A stretch of DNA of 64,000 bases from Litoribacterium kuwaitense (GCF_011058155.1 NZ_JAALFC010000004.1:62001-126000); one strand, 5' to 3'. Positions 27,870-37,622 are shown, numbered from the stretch's first letter. The notes: a model not told the origin generated them from the letters alone. Numbers and translations are program-made.

Positions 27870-28337
27870 TTATTCTTTGTTTAAATACGCACGCAACATC
27901 CAGTCATCTTTCTTAAACTCTTCAAGCATAGCGTGGAAAATATCAGCAATCGCGAACTCCTGCTGCTCTTCAAGCCCTTCGATTACTTTTTTACTTTCTT
28001 CCATAAGAGCAAATAAATCGTCTGAAATGCTTACAACCATTTCTTCTGCACTTTCATGACCACTCGCTTCCTGAAGCGATGCTTCACGTAGAAATTCGTC
28101 CATTGATGCTAAAGGCTTCATGCGAATCGCCAACATATGCTCAGCGAGTTCATCAATATGATTTTTCATCGAGTTATACATTTCTTCAAATTTCTCGTGC
28201 AGTGAGAAGAAATGTGGTCCTTTGACATACCAATGATAGTTATGAAGCTTAATGTACAACACATGTAAATTGGCAAGCTGCTTATTCACCTGTTGCTCTA
28301 GTGCAGATGCTTCTTGTGATTGGTAATTGTTTGGCAT
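27870..28337 (-). CDS. Dps-family iron-storage/DNA-protection protein
   Basis: 155-residue ferritin-like protein. The ferroxidase ligands at the subunit interface are visible: LHNYHWYVKGPHFFSLHEKFEEMY (His, His, Asp/Glu pattern), and NHIDELAEHMLAIRMKPLAS follows. It forms a dodecamer that oxidises and stores iron in the cytoplasm. It resembles MrgA/Dps of bacilli. No PerR box or sigma-B promoter was recognised by eye upstream. Confidence 0.92.
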   Translation of the reverse strand: MPNNYQSQEASALEQQVNKQLANLHVLYIKLHNYHWYVKGPHFFSLHEKFEEMYNSMKNHIDELAEHMLAIRMKPLASMDEFLREASLQEASGHESAEEMVVSISDDLFALMEESKKVIEGLEEQQEFAIADIFHAMLEEFKKDDWMLRAYLNKE

Positions 28338-28515
28338 TCTTATTCTCCTCCACTTTCTAAAAATAATCGTCGAGTTTTACTGTAATTGAAAAAGAAATCG
28401 ACGGCAAAGCAATCAACCTTTAAGCTAATGGTTTATTATTTTGCCTCTATAGATATGATAACCTGTTTTGGTAAAAGGAAAACCTATTTTTGCTGAATGT
28501 CATATTTTATCCACA

Positions 28516-28872
28516 CTATACACTAGCTTGCGGTGGAAGAAGTGAGTACTTCACTTTTTGTTTTGCTTGTCGATTAACAACACGTGCTGCAGAACGAGCC
28601 GCATGAATATTATCTGCAACGATGACGATCTCTTTTGAGCAAATAGACCCTTCACGCATTTCTCTTGATAAATACGACAGGGGAATATTTTTAGCAATCG
28701 GCATCGGCTTTCGATAATAGGAAATAAAATCACGGATATCAACGATGCAATGCTCATCTTCATTTGCCTGTTCTAAAGAAATTGGGCGCATTAAAAAAGA
28801 TGGCTGTACGTACCAACGCCAGACAAATAAAGACAACACGACCATACTTAATAAACCAAATAGGATAGACAT
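28516..28872 (-). CDS. Membrane-anchored rhodanese-like protein lacking the active cysteine
   Basis: 118 residues. An N-terminal membrane helix (LFGLLSMVVLSLFVWRWYV) is followed by a short rhodanese-like domain (HCIVDIRDF, NIPLSYLSREMREG, KEIVIVADNIHAARSAARVV). The catalytic loop that normally reads CRSG is ADNIHAARS, so the sulfur-carrying Cys is missing. Probably a regulatory or structural relative. It is eight bases downstream of the active rhodanese and likely co-transcribed. Confidence 0.75.
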   Translation of the reverse strand: MSILFGLLSMVVLSLFVWRWYVQPSFLMRPISLEQANEDEHCIVDIRDFISYYRKPMPIAKNIPLSYLSREMREGSICSKEIVIVADNIHAARSAARVVNRQAKQKVKYSLLPPQASV

Positions 28873-28879
28873 AGGCTCA

Positions 28880-29182
28880 TCATTCCGGATTGACTGTCGA
28901 GCCTTGCCATGCTAGCATGCCACCGACAACATTCGTACATGTATAACCATGAGACTCGGCATACTCAGCCGCTTTTTCACTTCGACGGCCAGATCGGCAC
29001 ACGAAGATAAGCTCCTTGTCTTTGTTAAGCTCAGACAGCCTTTCTGGGACCGTCGCTAATCGCATGTGAACCGCGCCCGGAATCATTCCTTCTGCCACTT
29101 CTTCATCTTCGCGGACATCGATAATTACATGCGCTAATTCATCGATTTTATTAAGTAGCTCCTCAGTAGAAATTTCCTTCAC
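28880..29182 (-). CDS. ytwF: Single-domain rhodanese
   Basis: 100 residues with a complete rhodanese domain: VIIDVREDEEVAEGMIPGAVHMRL and the active-site loop FVCRSGRRSEKAAEYA with the catalytic Cys near residue 62. It is a sulfurtransferase candidate. Start is GTG 29182 after AAAGGAG. Similar to the rhodanese gene near leuS in B. subtilis. Confidence 0.85.
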   Translation of the reverse strand: MKEISTEELLNKIDELAHVIIDVREDEEVAEGMIPGAVHMRLATVPERLSELNKDKELIFVCRSGRRSEKAAEYAESHGYTCTNVVGGMLAWQGSTVNPE

Positions 29183-29344
29183 GTGATCGTCTCCTTTTTG
29201 TTTAACCTGTCATCATTTTTACTGAAACAGAAACATCCGTCAATCATTTTGCCTAATGATTAAAAGCATACATTAGCCACTTGGCTCGATGAGTGCGATT
29301 GGACTAATTTATGTCAATTCATTGAAACAAGTGTGCTGGCTTGA

Positions 29345-29392
29345 TAAAAAACGTGTAGACACAGTCATTTTAGCTAGACCTTGTCTACACGT
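29345..29392 (-). repeat. Dispersed GTGTAGAC stem-loop, terminator of leuS
   Basis: ACGTGTAGACA (29351-29361) pairs perfectly with TGTCTACACGT (29382-29392), an 11-bp stem with a 20-base loop. The minus strand continues with TTTTTTATC. It lies about 35 bases 3' of leuS. Confidence 0.85.
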
Positions 29393-29425
29393 TTAAGCAA
29401 GTCACATTTAAAATATTTTCACTGA

Positions 29426-31849
29426 TTAAACAGCCACGATGTTCACAAGTTTTCCAGGAACGACAATGATTTTTTTAATCGACTTTCCTTCAATTAACTC
29501 CTGGATTTTTTCATTATCAAGTGCTGCTTTTTCAATCTCATCTTTAGAAGCATCCGCTGGGACTACAATCTTCGCCCGTACTTTTCCCTTCACTTGAACA
29601 ACAATCTCGGATTCATCAGCTTGAATCTTGTCAGGGTCATATGCAGGCCAAGTAGCATATGCAAGTGATTCAGTATGCCCAAGCTTTTGGTATAACTCTT
29701 CAGAAACGTGCGGAGCGATTGGCGAAAGCAATTTAATTAAACCCTCTGCAAACGAGTATGGAATTGTTTCTTGTTTATACGCTTCATTTACGAAAACCAT
29801 TAACTGGGAGATACCTGTGTTAAATCGCAAATTCTCGTAATCCTCAGTGACCTTCTGAACGGTTTGGTTGTATACTTTTTCAAGCGGATGACCTTCACCG
29901 CTCTCATTCGAAATGGCTGATTGTTTATCACCTTCATCAGAAACGATCAACCTCCATACACGGTCTAAAAACTTCCTTGCGCCATCGAGGCCGTTTTCTG
30001 ACCAAGCGATCGAGGCATGGAGAGGTCCCATAAACATCTCATATAAACGTAAAGTGTCTGCACCATGGGAGGCAACGATATCGTCCGGGTTAATAACGTT
30101 TCCTTTTGATTTACTCATTTTTTCATGGTTTTCACCGAGAATCATTCCTTGGTTAAACAGCTTTTGAAAAGGCTCTTTCGTCGGTACGTAGCCAAGATCG
30201 TACAATACTTTATGCCAAAAGCGGGCGTACAGTAAATGAAGTACTGCGTGTTCTGCTCCGCCAATATAGACATCCACAGGTAACCAATGCTTTAATTTCT
30301 CAGGATCAGCAAAAAGTTCATCGTTGTTCGGGTCAATAAAGCGTAAGTAATACCAACAGCTTCCTGCCCACTGTGGCATCGTATTCGTCTCTCTTCGTGC
30401 TGGTTTTCCGGTGTCTGGATCTACCGTATTCAGCCAATCGGTCATGTTTGCCAACGGTGACTCGCCTGTTCCGGAAGGTTTAATCTCATTTGTGATCGGA
30501 AGGGTTACTGGCAAGTCCTCCTCAGGGACTGGACGGATACTCCCATCTTCAAGATGAAGCACTGGGATAGGTTCTCCCCAGTAACGTTGACGACTAAATA
30601 GCCAATCGCGGAGACGATACGTAATTTTCTTTTCACCGGCGCTTTGCTCTTCAAGCCAATCAATCATGACTGCAATGGCTTCATCTTTATCCATACCATT
30701 AAGAAAATCGGAATTGATGTGCTTTCCATCACCAACGTACGCTTCTTTCGTCATATCTCCACCTTCAACCACTTCACGAATGGGCAGGTCAAACGCTTTT
30801 GCAAATTCATAGTCCCTTTCATCATGAGCAGGGACAGCCATAATCGCGCCACTACCGTAGCTAGCAAGGACATAATCCGCAATCCATATCGGCACTTCCT
30901 CGCCGTTCACCGGATTGATTGCATATGCACCTGTCCAGACGCCTGTCTTTGTTTTTGACAGCTCAGTCCGCTCTAAATCGCTCTTATGCAGGGCTTTTTC
31001 TTTGTATGCCTCAACAGCTTCACGCTGATCATCTTTTGTGATCACATCTACCAATAAGTGCTCTGGAGCAAGTACACAATATGTTGCACCGAACAGCGTA
31101 TCTGGACGGGTCGTGAACACTTTTAAGCTCTTGTCCTCGTGTCCTTTAATTTGAAACACGACATCTGCACCTTCAGATCGACCAATCCAGTTGCGTTGCA
31201 TATCTTTAATGCTTTCCGGCCAATCAAGCTCTTCCAAGTCTTCCAGTAAACGATCCGCATACTCGGTAATTTTCAACATCCATTGACGCATCGGACGACG
31301 CTCAACAGGATGATCCCCCCGTTCACTTTTTCCGTCGATGACCTCTTCATTGGCCAAAACAGTTCCTAGCGCAGGACACCAGTTTACAGGGACTTCGTCA
31401 ATATAGGCCAATCCTTTTTTATACAACTGGATAAAAATCCACTGAGTCCACTTATAATAAGATGGGTCTGTCGTGCTGATCTCTCTGTCCCAATCATACG
31501 AAAAACCGAGAGATTTAATTTGCCGTTTAAAAGTGTCAATATTTTTTTGCGTAAACTCTTTCGGGTCATTTCCTGTATCAAGGGCATATTGTTCCGCCGG
31601 TAGACCAAATGCATCCCACCCCATTGGGTGTAATACGTTGTAGCCTTGCATTCGTTTCATACGTGAAAGAATATCTGTTGCCGTATATCCCTCAGGATGT
31701 CCGACGTGCAAACCGGATCCAGAAGGATAGGGGAACATGTCTAATGCATAAAATTTCGGCTTTTCGACATCATCCTCCGTATGAAATGTCTTATTATCCT
31801 CCCAATACGTCTGCCATTTTTGTTCAATTTCTTTATGGCGATAGCTCAT
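29426..31849 (-). CDS. leuS: Leucyl-tRNA synthetase
   Basis: Class I aminoacyl-tRNA synthetase, 807 residues, the bacterial LeuS length. HIGH-type motif [16 protein letters not shown] near residue 40. The CP1 editing domain follows ([31 protein letters not shown]). Other parts are the catalytic CP core with [17 protein letters not shown], the KMSKS loop EKMSKSKGN near residue 575, and the C-terminal [11 protein letters not shown] domain. It is controlled by the T-box leader upstream. It stands alone, ended by a stem-loop of the window-wide family. Confidence 0.97.
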   Translation of the reverse strand: MSYRHKEIEQKWQTYWEDNKTFHTEDDVEKPKFYALDMFPYPSGSGLHVGHPEGYTATDILSRMKRMQGYNVLHPMGWDAFGLPAEQYALDTGNDPKEFTQKNIDTFKRQIKSLGFSYDWDREISTTDPSYYKWTQWIFIQLYKKGLAYIDEVPVNWCPALGTVLANEEVIDGKSERGDHPVERRPMRQWMLKITEYADRLLEDLEELDWPESIKDMQRNWIGRSEGADVVFQIKGHEDKSLKVFTTRPDTLFGATYCVLAPEHLLVDVITKDDQREAVEAYKEKALHKSDLERTELSKTKTGVWTGAYAINPVNGEEVPIWIADYVLASYGSGAIMAVPAHDERDYEFAKAFDLPIREVVEGGDMTKEAYVGDGKHINSDFLNGMDKDEAIAVMIDWLEEQSAGEKKITYRLRDWLFSRQRYWGEPIPVLHLEDGSIRPVPEEDLPVTLPITNEIKPSGTGESPLANMTDWLNTVDPDTGKPARRETNTMPQWAGSCWYYLRFIDPNNDELFADPEKLKHWLPVDVYIGGAEHAVLHLLYARFWHKVLYDLGYVPTKEPFQKLFNQGMILGENHEKMSKSKGNVINPDDIVASHGADTLRLYEMFMGPLHASIAWSENGLDGARKFLDRVWRLIVSDEGDKQSAISNESGEGHPLEKVYNQTVQKVTEDYENLRFNTGISQLMVFVNEAYKQETIPYSFAEGLIKLLSPIAPHVSEELYQKLGHTESLAYATWPAYDPDKIQADESEIVVQVKGKVRAKIVVPADASKDEIEKAALDNEKIQELIEGKSIKKIIVVPGKLVNIVAV

Positions 31850-31938
31850 TTTGGCATCCTCCTTGTTCTAAAAACTGATTGTCGTTTTTTACGTACAGCC
31901 CGTTTGAAGCTGAGATTAAAATCATTTATGTAGGTCAT

Positions 31939-32170
31939 AAAAAAACCCCCGCCCCAAACTGGGACGAGAGTTATCATATAAGCACCCGCGGTACCACCCA
32001 AAATTATACGCATCAAAAACACGTATCATCTCTATCCTTAACGCGGAAAACGGCAAAGTTTTGCTTTGCAATTATAAGGCGAGTTCGTTGAAGCTCCGGC
32101 AATGACTCGCAGCCTTCTGTCATCTCTCTGAGCCCGGACATTCTTCAGCTACTACTCCTTAATTGTTATT
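31939..32170 (-). promoter_or_regulatory. T-box leader of leuS (Leu, specifier CUC)
   Basis: On the minus strand the T-box motif GGGTGGTACCGCGGG lies at 31985-31999. Downstream, the terminator hairpin CGTCCC/GGGGCG plus seven T's is at 31939-31967. Upstream, stem I ends with GAACTCGCC at about 32076-32084, whose CTC triplet in the specifier position reads Leu. Uncharged tRNA-Leu would stabilise the antiterminator and turn leuS on. Confidence 0.92.
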
Positions 32171-32191
32171 TTTGGCTTTATTATATCACTC

Positions 32192-32219
32192 ATTTTAACG
32201 GAATTTCTCGAAGTGTCAA
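32192..32219 (-). promoter_or_regulatory. Sigma-A type promoter of leuS
   Basis: On the minus strand TTGACA (32219-32214) is followed after 16 bases by TAAAAT (32197-32192), just upstream of the T-box leader. Confidence 0.7.
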
Positions 32220-32241
32220 GCTTTGCCATGAAAATGGTATT

Positions 32242-32511
32242 CTACAGCTGATCTGACATGATCAGCTGCTGTTGCGTTTTCCTAAGCGCGATCATCATTC
32301 GGTCAATTGTCTCACGTTGCTGCGCATTCCCTGAATCCTTTAACTTTTCACCTTCATCCACAATTCCTTGTAAAGACTGCTGCGCTTGTTGAAAATCAAC
32401 TTCCTGTCTAAGATGCATTTCTCGATTATGAAGTGAGCATGATTCTTCAGCACTGGCAATCGTCTCATTCGCTTTTTGAACCCACTGATCAATAGAAGCT
32501 CTTGTCGCCAT
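32242..32511 (-). CDS. ytzC: YtzC, DUF2524 family small protein
   Basis: 89 residues, helical and charged (IDQWVQKANETIASAEESCSLHNREMHLRQEVDFQQAQQSLQ). It corresponds to the short DUF2524 protein found between leuS and ytqA in B. subtilis. AAAGGAGG precedes the ATG. Function unknown; divergent from ytqA. Confidence 0.85.
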   Translation of the reverse strand: MATRASIDQWVQKANETIASAEESCSLHNREMHLRQEVDFQQAQQSLQGIVDEGEKLKDSGNAQQRETIDRMMIALRKTQQQLIMSDQL

Positions 32512-32641
32512 AGTAAAACCTCCTTTGCATCATAGTGTGAGGCCTTTATCAGACAAATATTCACGTGTCATGTTCGCATCACGCCCCTCCCATATGCTAC
32601 AATGTCTAATGGTCTACTTGGACAGAAGGAGTGACGCAATC

Positions 32642-33597
32642 ATGGAAAAACACGTCCTTATTTTTATACACATGATAAAAAACGTTATCATACATGGAAT
32701 TTTCATTTAAAACAGCTGTTTGGCGAGAAAATTTTCAAAGTACCTATTGATGGTGGATTCGATTGCCCAAATCGGGACGGCACAGTTGCACACGGTGGAT
32801 GCACTTTTTGCAGCGCGGCGGGCTCAGGTGATTTTGCCGGAAATCGAGCAGAAGATGTCGTCACGCAATTTCATAAAATCAAGGAACGAATGCATAAAAA
32901 ATGGAAAACCGGCAAATATATTGGGTATTTTCAGGCGTTTACAAACACACACGCCCCTGTCGAACAACTGCGGCAGACGTACGAGCCCATTTTAGAGCAA
33001 GAAGGCGTCGTTGGGCTGTCCATTGCGACGAGACCAGACTGCCTTCCTGATGATGTCGTTGAATATTTGGCAGAGCTTAATGAACGAACGTATTTATGGG
33101 TAGAGCTCGGTCTGCAAACCGTCCATCAATCAACCGCTGACCTAATTAATCGTGCCCACGATTTTCAAACATACATCGAAGGCGTGGAAAAGCTTCGTAA
33201 ACACGGCATTCGGGTTTGCAGTCACATCATTAATGGCTTACCGATGGAAACGAAAGAAATGATGATGGAAACGGCACAATCTGTAGCCAAGCTGGATGTT
33301 CAAGGCATCAAAATTCACTTATTGCACTTACTTAAAGGAACGCCAATGGTCAAACAATACGAAAAAGGGCAACTCGAGTTTCTAGAGCAAGGGGAATATG
33401 TAGAACTTGTTGCTGATCAGCTAGAGCTGTTACCTGAAGATATGATTATCCACCGTATTACTGGTGACGGGCCTCCTGATTTGTTAATTGGCCCAATGTG
33501 GAGCTTTAATAAATGGGAAGTGTTAAATGCGATTGACAAAGAGCTCGAACGAAGAGGGACGTATCAAGGTAGTTATGCTTTACAGGGGCGGACATAA
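32642..33597 (+). CDS. ytqA: Radical-SAM tRNA wobble-modification enzyme YtqA, apparent frameshift at codon 3
   Basis: TIGR01212-type radical SAM protein. The iron-sulfur motif appears as GTVAHGGCTFCSAAGSGDFAG, preceded by GGFDCPNRD. SAM-binding and C-terminal parts follow (YFQAFTNTHAPVEQLR, GLSIATRPDCLP, HIINGLPMETKEMM, HLLHLLKGTPM). The ATG at 32642 has a good upstream GAAGGAG, but the frame breaks in the five-A run at 32646-32650. One added A gives MEKTRPYFYTHDKKRYHTWNFHL, the family N-terminus, and 318 residues in all. As printed, no start codon opens this frame. It overlaps ytqB by one base (TAATG) and is linked by recent work on B. subtilis to the mnm5U tRNA pathway. Confidence 0.88.
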
Positions 33598-34190
33598 TGC
33601 GCCCTGAACCGCCCTTACTTCAATTTGCTCACCTTTTGCTTGAACAATATTTACAGCCTGGGGATATGGCCATTGATATGACAGTCGGAAATGGGCATGA
33701 CACAGTAAAGCTATGTAAACTCGTCGGTCCTGACGGCGTCGTCTTCGGTTTTGATATCCAAGAAAAAGCACTCACCGAAGCGAAGAAACGGCTACAAGAG
33801 GCAATGCTGAAGGCAACGTTGTTTCTCGACAGTCATGCCAACTGGGCAACACATCTTCCTGAAGAGGAGATCGTACGTATAAAAGCAGCGATATTTAACC
33901 TTGGGTATCTCCCTGGGAGCGATAAAACGGTCATTACGCAAGAAGCATCAACACTCAACGCTCTGGCCGCTCTAACCGAAAAAGCACCAAACGCATTGAT
34001 TATCGTCGTTGCCTACCCAGGACACCCTGGTGGCGCAGAGGAAAAACAAGCCGTGCAGGAATTCGTCGAAAGTATACCGTCAACCACTCACCGAGCCTTA
34101 CATTACGGGCTTATTAACCACCCTAGTGCACCAACGATTTACGCCCTCATTCCACAAAAGAGAAACACCGAAAAACAACAATCCCCCTGA
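33597..34190 (+). CDS. ytqB: SAM-dependent methyltransferase YtqB (MnmM type)
   Basis: 197 residues with a Rossmann-type methyltransferase fold: AIDMTVGNGHDTVKL (SAM loop), FGFDIQEKALTEAKKRL, AAIFNLGYLPGSDKTVIT and VAYPGHPGGAEEKQAV. The NLGYLPGSDK motif defines the YtqB group, reported to methylate aminomethyl-uridine at the tRNA wobble position. The start overlaps the ytqA stop, so the two are translationally coupled. The stop codon lies in the terminator stem. Confidence 0.9.
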   Translation: MRPEPPLLQFAHLLLEQYLQPGDMAIDMTVGNGHDTVKLCKLVGPDGVVFGFDIQEKALTEAKKRLQEAMLKATLFLDSHANWATHLPEEEIVRIKAAIFNLGYLPGSDKTVITQEASTLNALAALTEKAPNALIIVVAYPGHPGGAEEKQAVQEFVESIPSTTHRALHYGLINHPSAPTIYALIPQKRNTEKQQSP

Positions 34191-34205
34191 GATTTCAGGG
34201 GGGTT
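34181..34205. terminator. Terminator between convergent ytqB and ytpB
   Basis: ATCCCCCTGA (34181-34190) pairs with TCAGGGGGGT (34195-34204) around a 4-base GATT loop. The T-run on the plus side is poor (TTGATTCG). It contains the ytqB stop codon. Confidence 0.7.
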
Positions 34206-34222
34206 GATTCGTTTATTGAACA

Positions 34223-35305
34223 CTAAAACTGTAATGAGCTATTGTTTTTTTGCAATGCTCGATATGCACGGCCATTGACATAAAAAAATAACGATGGAAA
34301 ACCACCAAGCTGGCGAATCGATCTCGCTATCTTCTTGGAAAGCTTCGTTTCATTCACTTTGTCATCCGATAAATATAGACCGAGGAGACCACGATTCACA
34401 AGTCGATGAAATTTTTCATTCGGAATGCCTCGCAGATGATCATCCGCTTTCGTAACAAAATGCTCAAAGCGTTGGATCATGCTTTCCCGTGACTCATAGT
34501 ACTCACAAAAATTCAAATCGCCTTCCATTCGATCTTCTTCTTGATCAATAAAATAATCGAGTAAAATATGAAGGCCTTGTACATAAGGAAAGTAGCCTTG
34601 ATAAATTTGTCCTGCATCCTCTTTTGTAAATGATGAATGAAAAGCGTAAGAGGCCAAGCAAAAAATTCCTAGTGTTGAGCCGGCGCAAGCGGAAAATTCA
34701 TACCAGGTCATTTCAGGAACAGTGTGACGATGCGCCTCAAACCACCGAATGAGTCGCTCCTCCCTCTCTTCCTTTTTCACGTGCTTATGAATTTGCAAAT
34801 CAGCATAATAACCTTCTAACGTAAGGAGATGGTCAGCAATTAAGTCATATGCCGGCAGACGAGCAAGTACGCCTTGGCACGTTTCAACAAGTGCTTGTAA
34901 ATAACCCTCATCATTTTGCTCTGTCCGATGTCGATAATAATTCACCGGAACTGCCCCGGGCGTTAAAGCATGAGCCATCGATTCATGAAGAGCTTCAAAG
35001 TCAACAGGATCTAAAGACGTGCTCCGGTCACACAAATTATCAAGGTAGTCACTAATCGTTTGATAAGCCACAATAAATTTGACGCATTCTTTAAAATGCG
35101 CTTTTCCAGACAAGAGCGCGTAGACCGCACCGCCTTCACAATGAAACGTTTTATGATCAATGCTTTTTAAAGCTTGCTCACGTAATTCATCATCAGGAAT
35201 GGTGGCTGCTCGTGCTTTCCACTCCTTAAGCTGATTATGCACCTCAGGAAATACGGACGTATACATTGATTTCATTAGACCAACAATGGTCGTTGGTGTC
35301 TTCAT
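34223..35305 (-). CDS. ytpB: Tetraprenyl-beta-curcumene synthase YtpB (DUF2600)
   Basis: 360 residues, a large-terpene synthase of the YtpB/TpcS family that makes C35 tetraprenyl-beta-curcumene. Asp-rich regions fit metal-diphosphate binding: QTISDYLDNLCDRSTSLDP and YFIDQEEDRMEGDLNF (aspartate/glutamate cluster). Start is at MKTPTTIVGLMKSMY. It is 19 bases downstream of ytpA. In B. subtilis the same pair makes sesquarterpenes and the phospholipid antibiotic bacilysocin; here membrane lipid remodelling is inferred. Confidence 0.9.
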   Translation of the reverse strand: MKTPTTIVGLMKSMYTSVFPEVHNQLKEWKARAATIPDDELREQALKSIDHKTFHCEGGAVYALLSGKAHFKECVKFIVAYQTISDYLDNLCDRSTSLDPVDFEALHESMAHALTPGAVPVNYYRHRTEQNDEGYLQALVETCQGVLARLPAYDLIADHLLTLEGYYADLQIHKHVKKEEREERLIRWFEAHRHTVPEMTWYEFSACAGSTLGIFCLASYAFHSSFTKEDAGQIYQGYFPYVQGLHILLDYFIDQEEDRMEGDLNFCEYYESRESMIQRFEHFVTKADDHLRGIPNEKFHRLVNRGLLGLYLSDDKVNETKLSKKIARSIRQLGGFPSLFFYVNGRAYRALQKNNSSLQF

Positions 35306-35324
35306 TCAAACAGCCTCCGGTATT

Positions 35325-36134
35325 TTAACGTTGATCGACAGACATGTGAAAGCCTTGAGCATGCATTTGAACAAAACGAGTACAAAACCGAAACACTTGC
35401 TCTCTCTCAGGCTCATTAAAGATTTCATGATAAAGCCCTGGCCACTCTTTATACATTTTTTCAGTACCATCGTACTCATTAAACCATTGTTTCACAAGCT
35501 GTTTATCTACTATTTTATCGTTTCCTCCCTGCATGATCAAAAGAGGAACATCCGGAAATTCCGACATTTCCTTGAAGGCGAGTTCCATCGCTTTTACAAG
35601 CTCGCTATACCAGCGAACTGATACTTTTTGCAGCATTAACGAATCATTGCTATCAGAATCTACAATATGTTTATTGCGGGTTGCGATATTCGGCGTGAGT
35701 CCTGGACTCATTTGTAATCTCGGCATGAGGACATTCATCCCCTTTGCCAGCACATTCAGTGGCGGTGCCGGCTTAAAACGCAAACCCAGTGCCGGTGAAG
35801 AAAGAATAACCCCATCTAACGGAATAGTGTGCTTTTGCAAGAGACGTACAAGGACAAGCCCCCCCATAGAATGTCCAATAGCAAAAATAGGAAGAAGGAA
35901 TGACTGTGCTTCAGAAAGCCAGCTGTGTACTTCTTTTAAGTATTCTTCAAATGAATCAATATGTCCTCGTTTACGATTGGAAAGCCCTTGTCCTGGAAGG
36001 TCTCCTAAAATGACGTGATAACCTTCTTCAAGCCAATGCTCTTTTAACCAATGATAACGGCCGTGATGCTCTACCGCGCCGTGAATTACAACAATGACAC
36101 CTTTAGGGGTATAATCTGTTTGATAAATCCACAC
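35325..36134 (-). CDS. ytpA: Lysophospholipase-like alpha/beta hydrolase YtpA
   Basis: 269 residues, monoglyceride-lipase-type serine hydrolase. HGAVEHHGRYHWLKEHWLEEG and GDLPGQGLSNRKRGHIDSFEEY are the family N-terminal motifs. The nucleophile is in IGHSMGGLVLVRLL near residue 94, acid in MQGGNDKIVD, and catalytic histidine in WPGLYHEIFNE near residue 230. In B. subtilis YtpA makes bacilysocin from phosphatidylglycerol. Likely an operon with ytpB. Confidence 0.9.
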   Translation of the reverse strand: MWIYQTDYTPKGVIVVIHGAVEHHGRYHWLKEHWLEEGYHVILGDLPGQGLSNRKRGHIDSFEEYLKEVHSWLSEAQSFLLPIFAIGHSMGGLVLVRLLQKHTIPLDGVILSSPALGLRFKPAPPLNVLAKGMNVLMPRLQMSPGLTPNIATRNKHIVDSDSNDSLMLQKVSVRWYSELVKAMELAFKEMSEFPDVPLLIMQGGNDKIVDKQLVKQWFNEYDGTEKMYKEWPGLYHEIFNEPEREQVFRFCTRFVQMHAQGFHMSVDQR

Positions 36135-36259
36135 TATGCGGTCCCTCCAAATTCTGTTCTCTCTTCGGTTGAATGAAAAAAATTCGTTCCTTGTACAAAT
36201 GAACTGTTTTTCTTAAAATGAACCATAAGCCATTAGACGATCCGAAAAGGAATGATACG

Positions 36260-36826
36260 ATGATTATACCTTATGGAAAATACTCTCCCCACATCCACCC
36301 TACAGCTTATATTGCAGAAAATGCAACGATCACTGGAAATGTTCATATTGCAGAATACGTCTCTCTTTGGTACCAGACCGTCATCCGCGGTGACGTCTCA
36401 CCTGTCTACATCGGCCAATCTGCAAACATTCAAGATGGCTCCGTCCTTCACCAGTCGCCAGGGCTGCCTGTGATCATTGAAGAAGAAGCGACAATCGGGC
36501 ATCAAGCAATGATTCACAGCGCTACAGTTAGAAAAGGAGCACTTGTAGGAATGGGAGCGACGATGCTTGATGACTCAGAGTTAGGCACATCCGCAATGCT
36601 CGGTGCTGGGAGTTTGCTAACTGGGGGGAAAAAAATACCTCCATACACGCTCGCTTTGGGTCGCCCTGCTCGCCCTGTTCGTGAGCTCACTAAAGAAGAG
36701 CTCGCTGACATGAAACGCATTTGCAATGATTATGTGCAAAAAGGGCAAGCTTACAAAAAGCAGCAACACGCATCTATTGATTTAAACGATCAATTACCTG
36801 GCGCGAAAAATCAATCGCTTGAATAG
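36260..36826 (+). CDS. ytoA: Gamma-class carbonic anhydrase-like protein (YtoA type)
   Basis: 188 residues with left-handed beta-helix hexapeptide repeats (TITGNVHIAEYVSLWYQTVIRGDVS, YIGQSANIQDGSVLH). Zinc-ligand histidines are visible in SVLHQSPG and TIGHQAMIHSATV. The start MIIPYGKYSP at 36260 follows AAAGGA. A C-terminal extension of about 20 residues (KKQQHASIDLNDQ onward) is longer than in B. subtilis YtoA. Its 3' end overlaps the convergent regulator gene by 53 bases, so the tail is coded opposite the regulator's last codons. Confidence 0.88.
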   Translation: MIIPYGKYSPHIHPTAYIAENATITGNVHIAEYVSLWYQTVIRGDVSPVYIGQSANIQDGSVLHQSPGLPVIIEEEATIGHQAMIHSATVRKGALVGMGATMLDDSELGTSAMLGAGSLLTGGKKIPPYTLALGRPARPVRELTKEELADMKRICNDYVQKGQAYKKQQHASIDLNDQLPGAKNQSLE

Positions 36827-37622
36827 ATCGTTCGTAATCAGACGTACATAAACACATAAACAATACGTCAATTATGAGCAGCTGTGCTATTCTTGACGAT
36901 GTCGCTCCACTGCGAAATGTCGCTTCTCTCGTCGGTGATGTCGAGAGCTCAATGTCTGCCACTGATGAGACCAGCGATTGACCATAACTCCCTAAGCTAA
37001 TCGCAACAGCTCCAGCTGCTCTTCCCAATTCGAGAAATTCTTTAACTTCTTTAGTATTCCCCGAAAAGGAGATGCCCATCACAACATCTCCTTTTTCAGC
37101 ACCAGCTGCTTGAATAGAAGCCATATGACGGCTTTCATACGCCGTCGCATGTTTTTGAATCCGCAATAGCTTTTGCTGAAAATCTTTTGCCACAATACTT
37201 GAAGCTCCGATACCGAATATATGTACTGCACTCGCATTACGTATCGTTGTCACTGCATCATTAATTGCTTGAACCTGTAACAATTCTGCAGTTTCTGTGA
37301 TACTTGCAATGGCATTGCTCGTAATTTTCGACATGACGTCTGCTGTTGTTTCATCTGGATGAATATCTCTAAATCCATAGGAAGGCTCTTTTTGTAAATC
37401 ACCTGCGACCCTTAACTTTAGTTCCTGGAAGCCTTTTAATCCAAGAGATTTACATAGCCGGATCACAGCAGCGCTACTTGTTTCGCTCAGTTCACCGAGT
37501 TCGCTCGCTGTGCACTGGACAGCTTTCTCTGGATATTCCATAATATATGTTGCAATTTTCTTTTCTGAACGTGGCAGCTTATCAAGCATACTTTCAAGCA
37601 TCGTGAGTCCGCCTTTTAACAT
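36774..37622 (-). CDS. MurR/RpiR-family transcriptional regulator
   Basis: 282 residues: N-terminal RpiR helix-turn-helix (LPRSEKKIATYIMEYPEKAVQCTASELGELSETSSAAVIRLCKSLGLKGFQELKLRV region) and a C-terminal SIS phosphosugar-binding domain (HIFGIGASSIVAKDFQQKLLRI, VVMGISFSGNTKEVKEFLELG). Start MLKGGLTML at 37622 follows GGGAGG. It probably senses an amino-sugar phosphate, but no sugar gene adjoins it, so the target is unknown. Convergent overlap of 53 bases with ytoA. Confidence 0.9.
   Translation of the reverse strand: MLKGGLTMLESMLDKLPRSEKKIATYIMEYPEKAVQCTASELGELSETSSAAVIRLCKSLGLKGFQELKLRVAGDLQKEPSYGFRDIHPDETTADVMSKITSNAIASITETAELLQVQAINDAVTTIRNASAVHIFGIGASSIVAKDFQQKLLRIQKHATAYESRHMASIQAAGAEKGDVVMGISFSGNTKEVKEFLELGRAAGAVAISLGSYGQSLVSSVADIELSTSPTREATFRSGATSSRIAQLLIIDVLFMCLCTSDYERSIQAIDFSRQVIDRLNQ

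Noticed and set aside
32890-33597. ytqA as a short protein starting at the internal ATG at 32890
   Set aside because: That start would omit the iron-sulfur CxxC region, which is intact in the same frame upstream; a frameshift near the first codons explains the data better.
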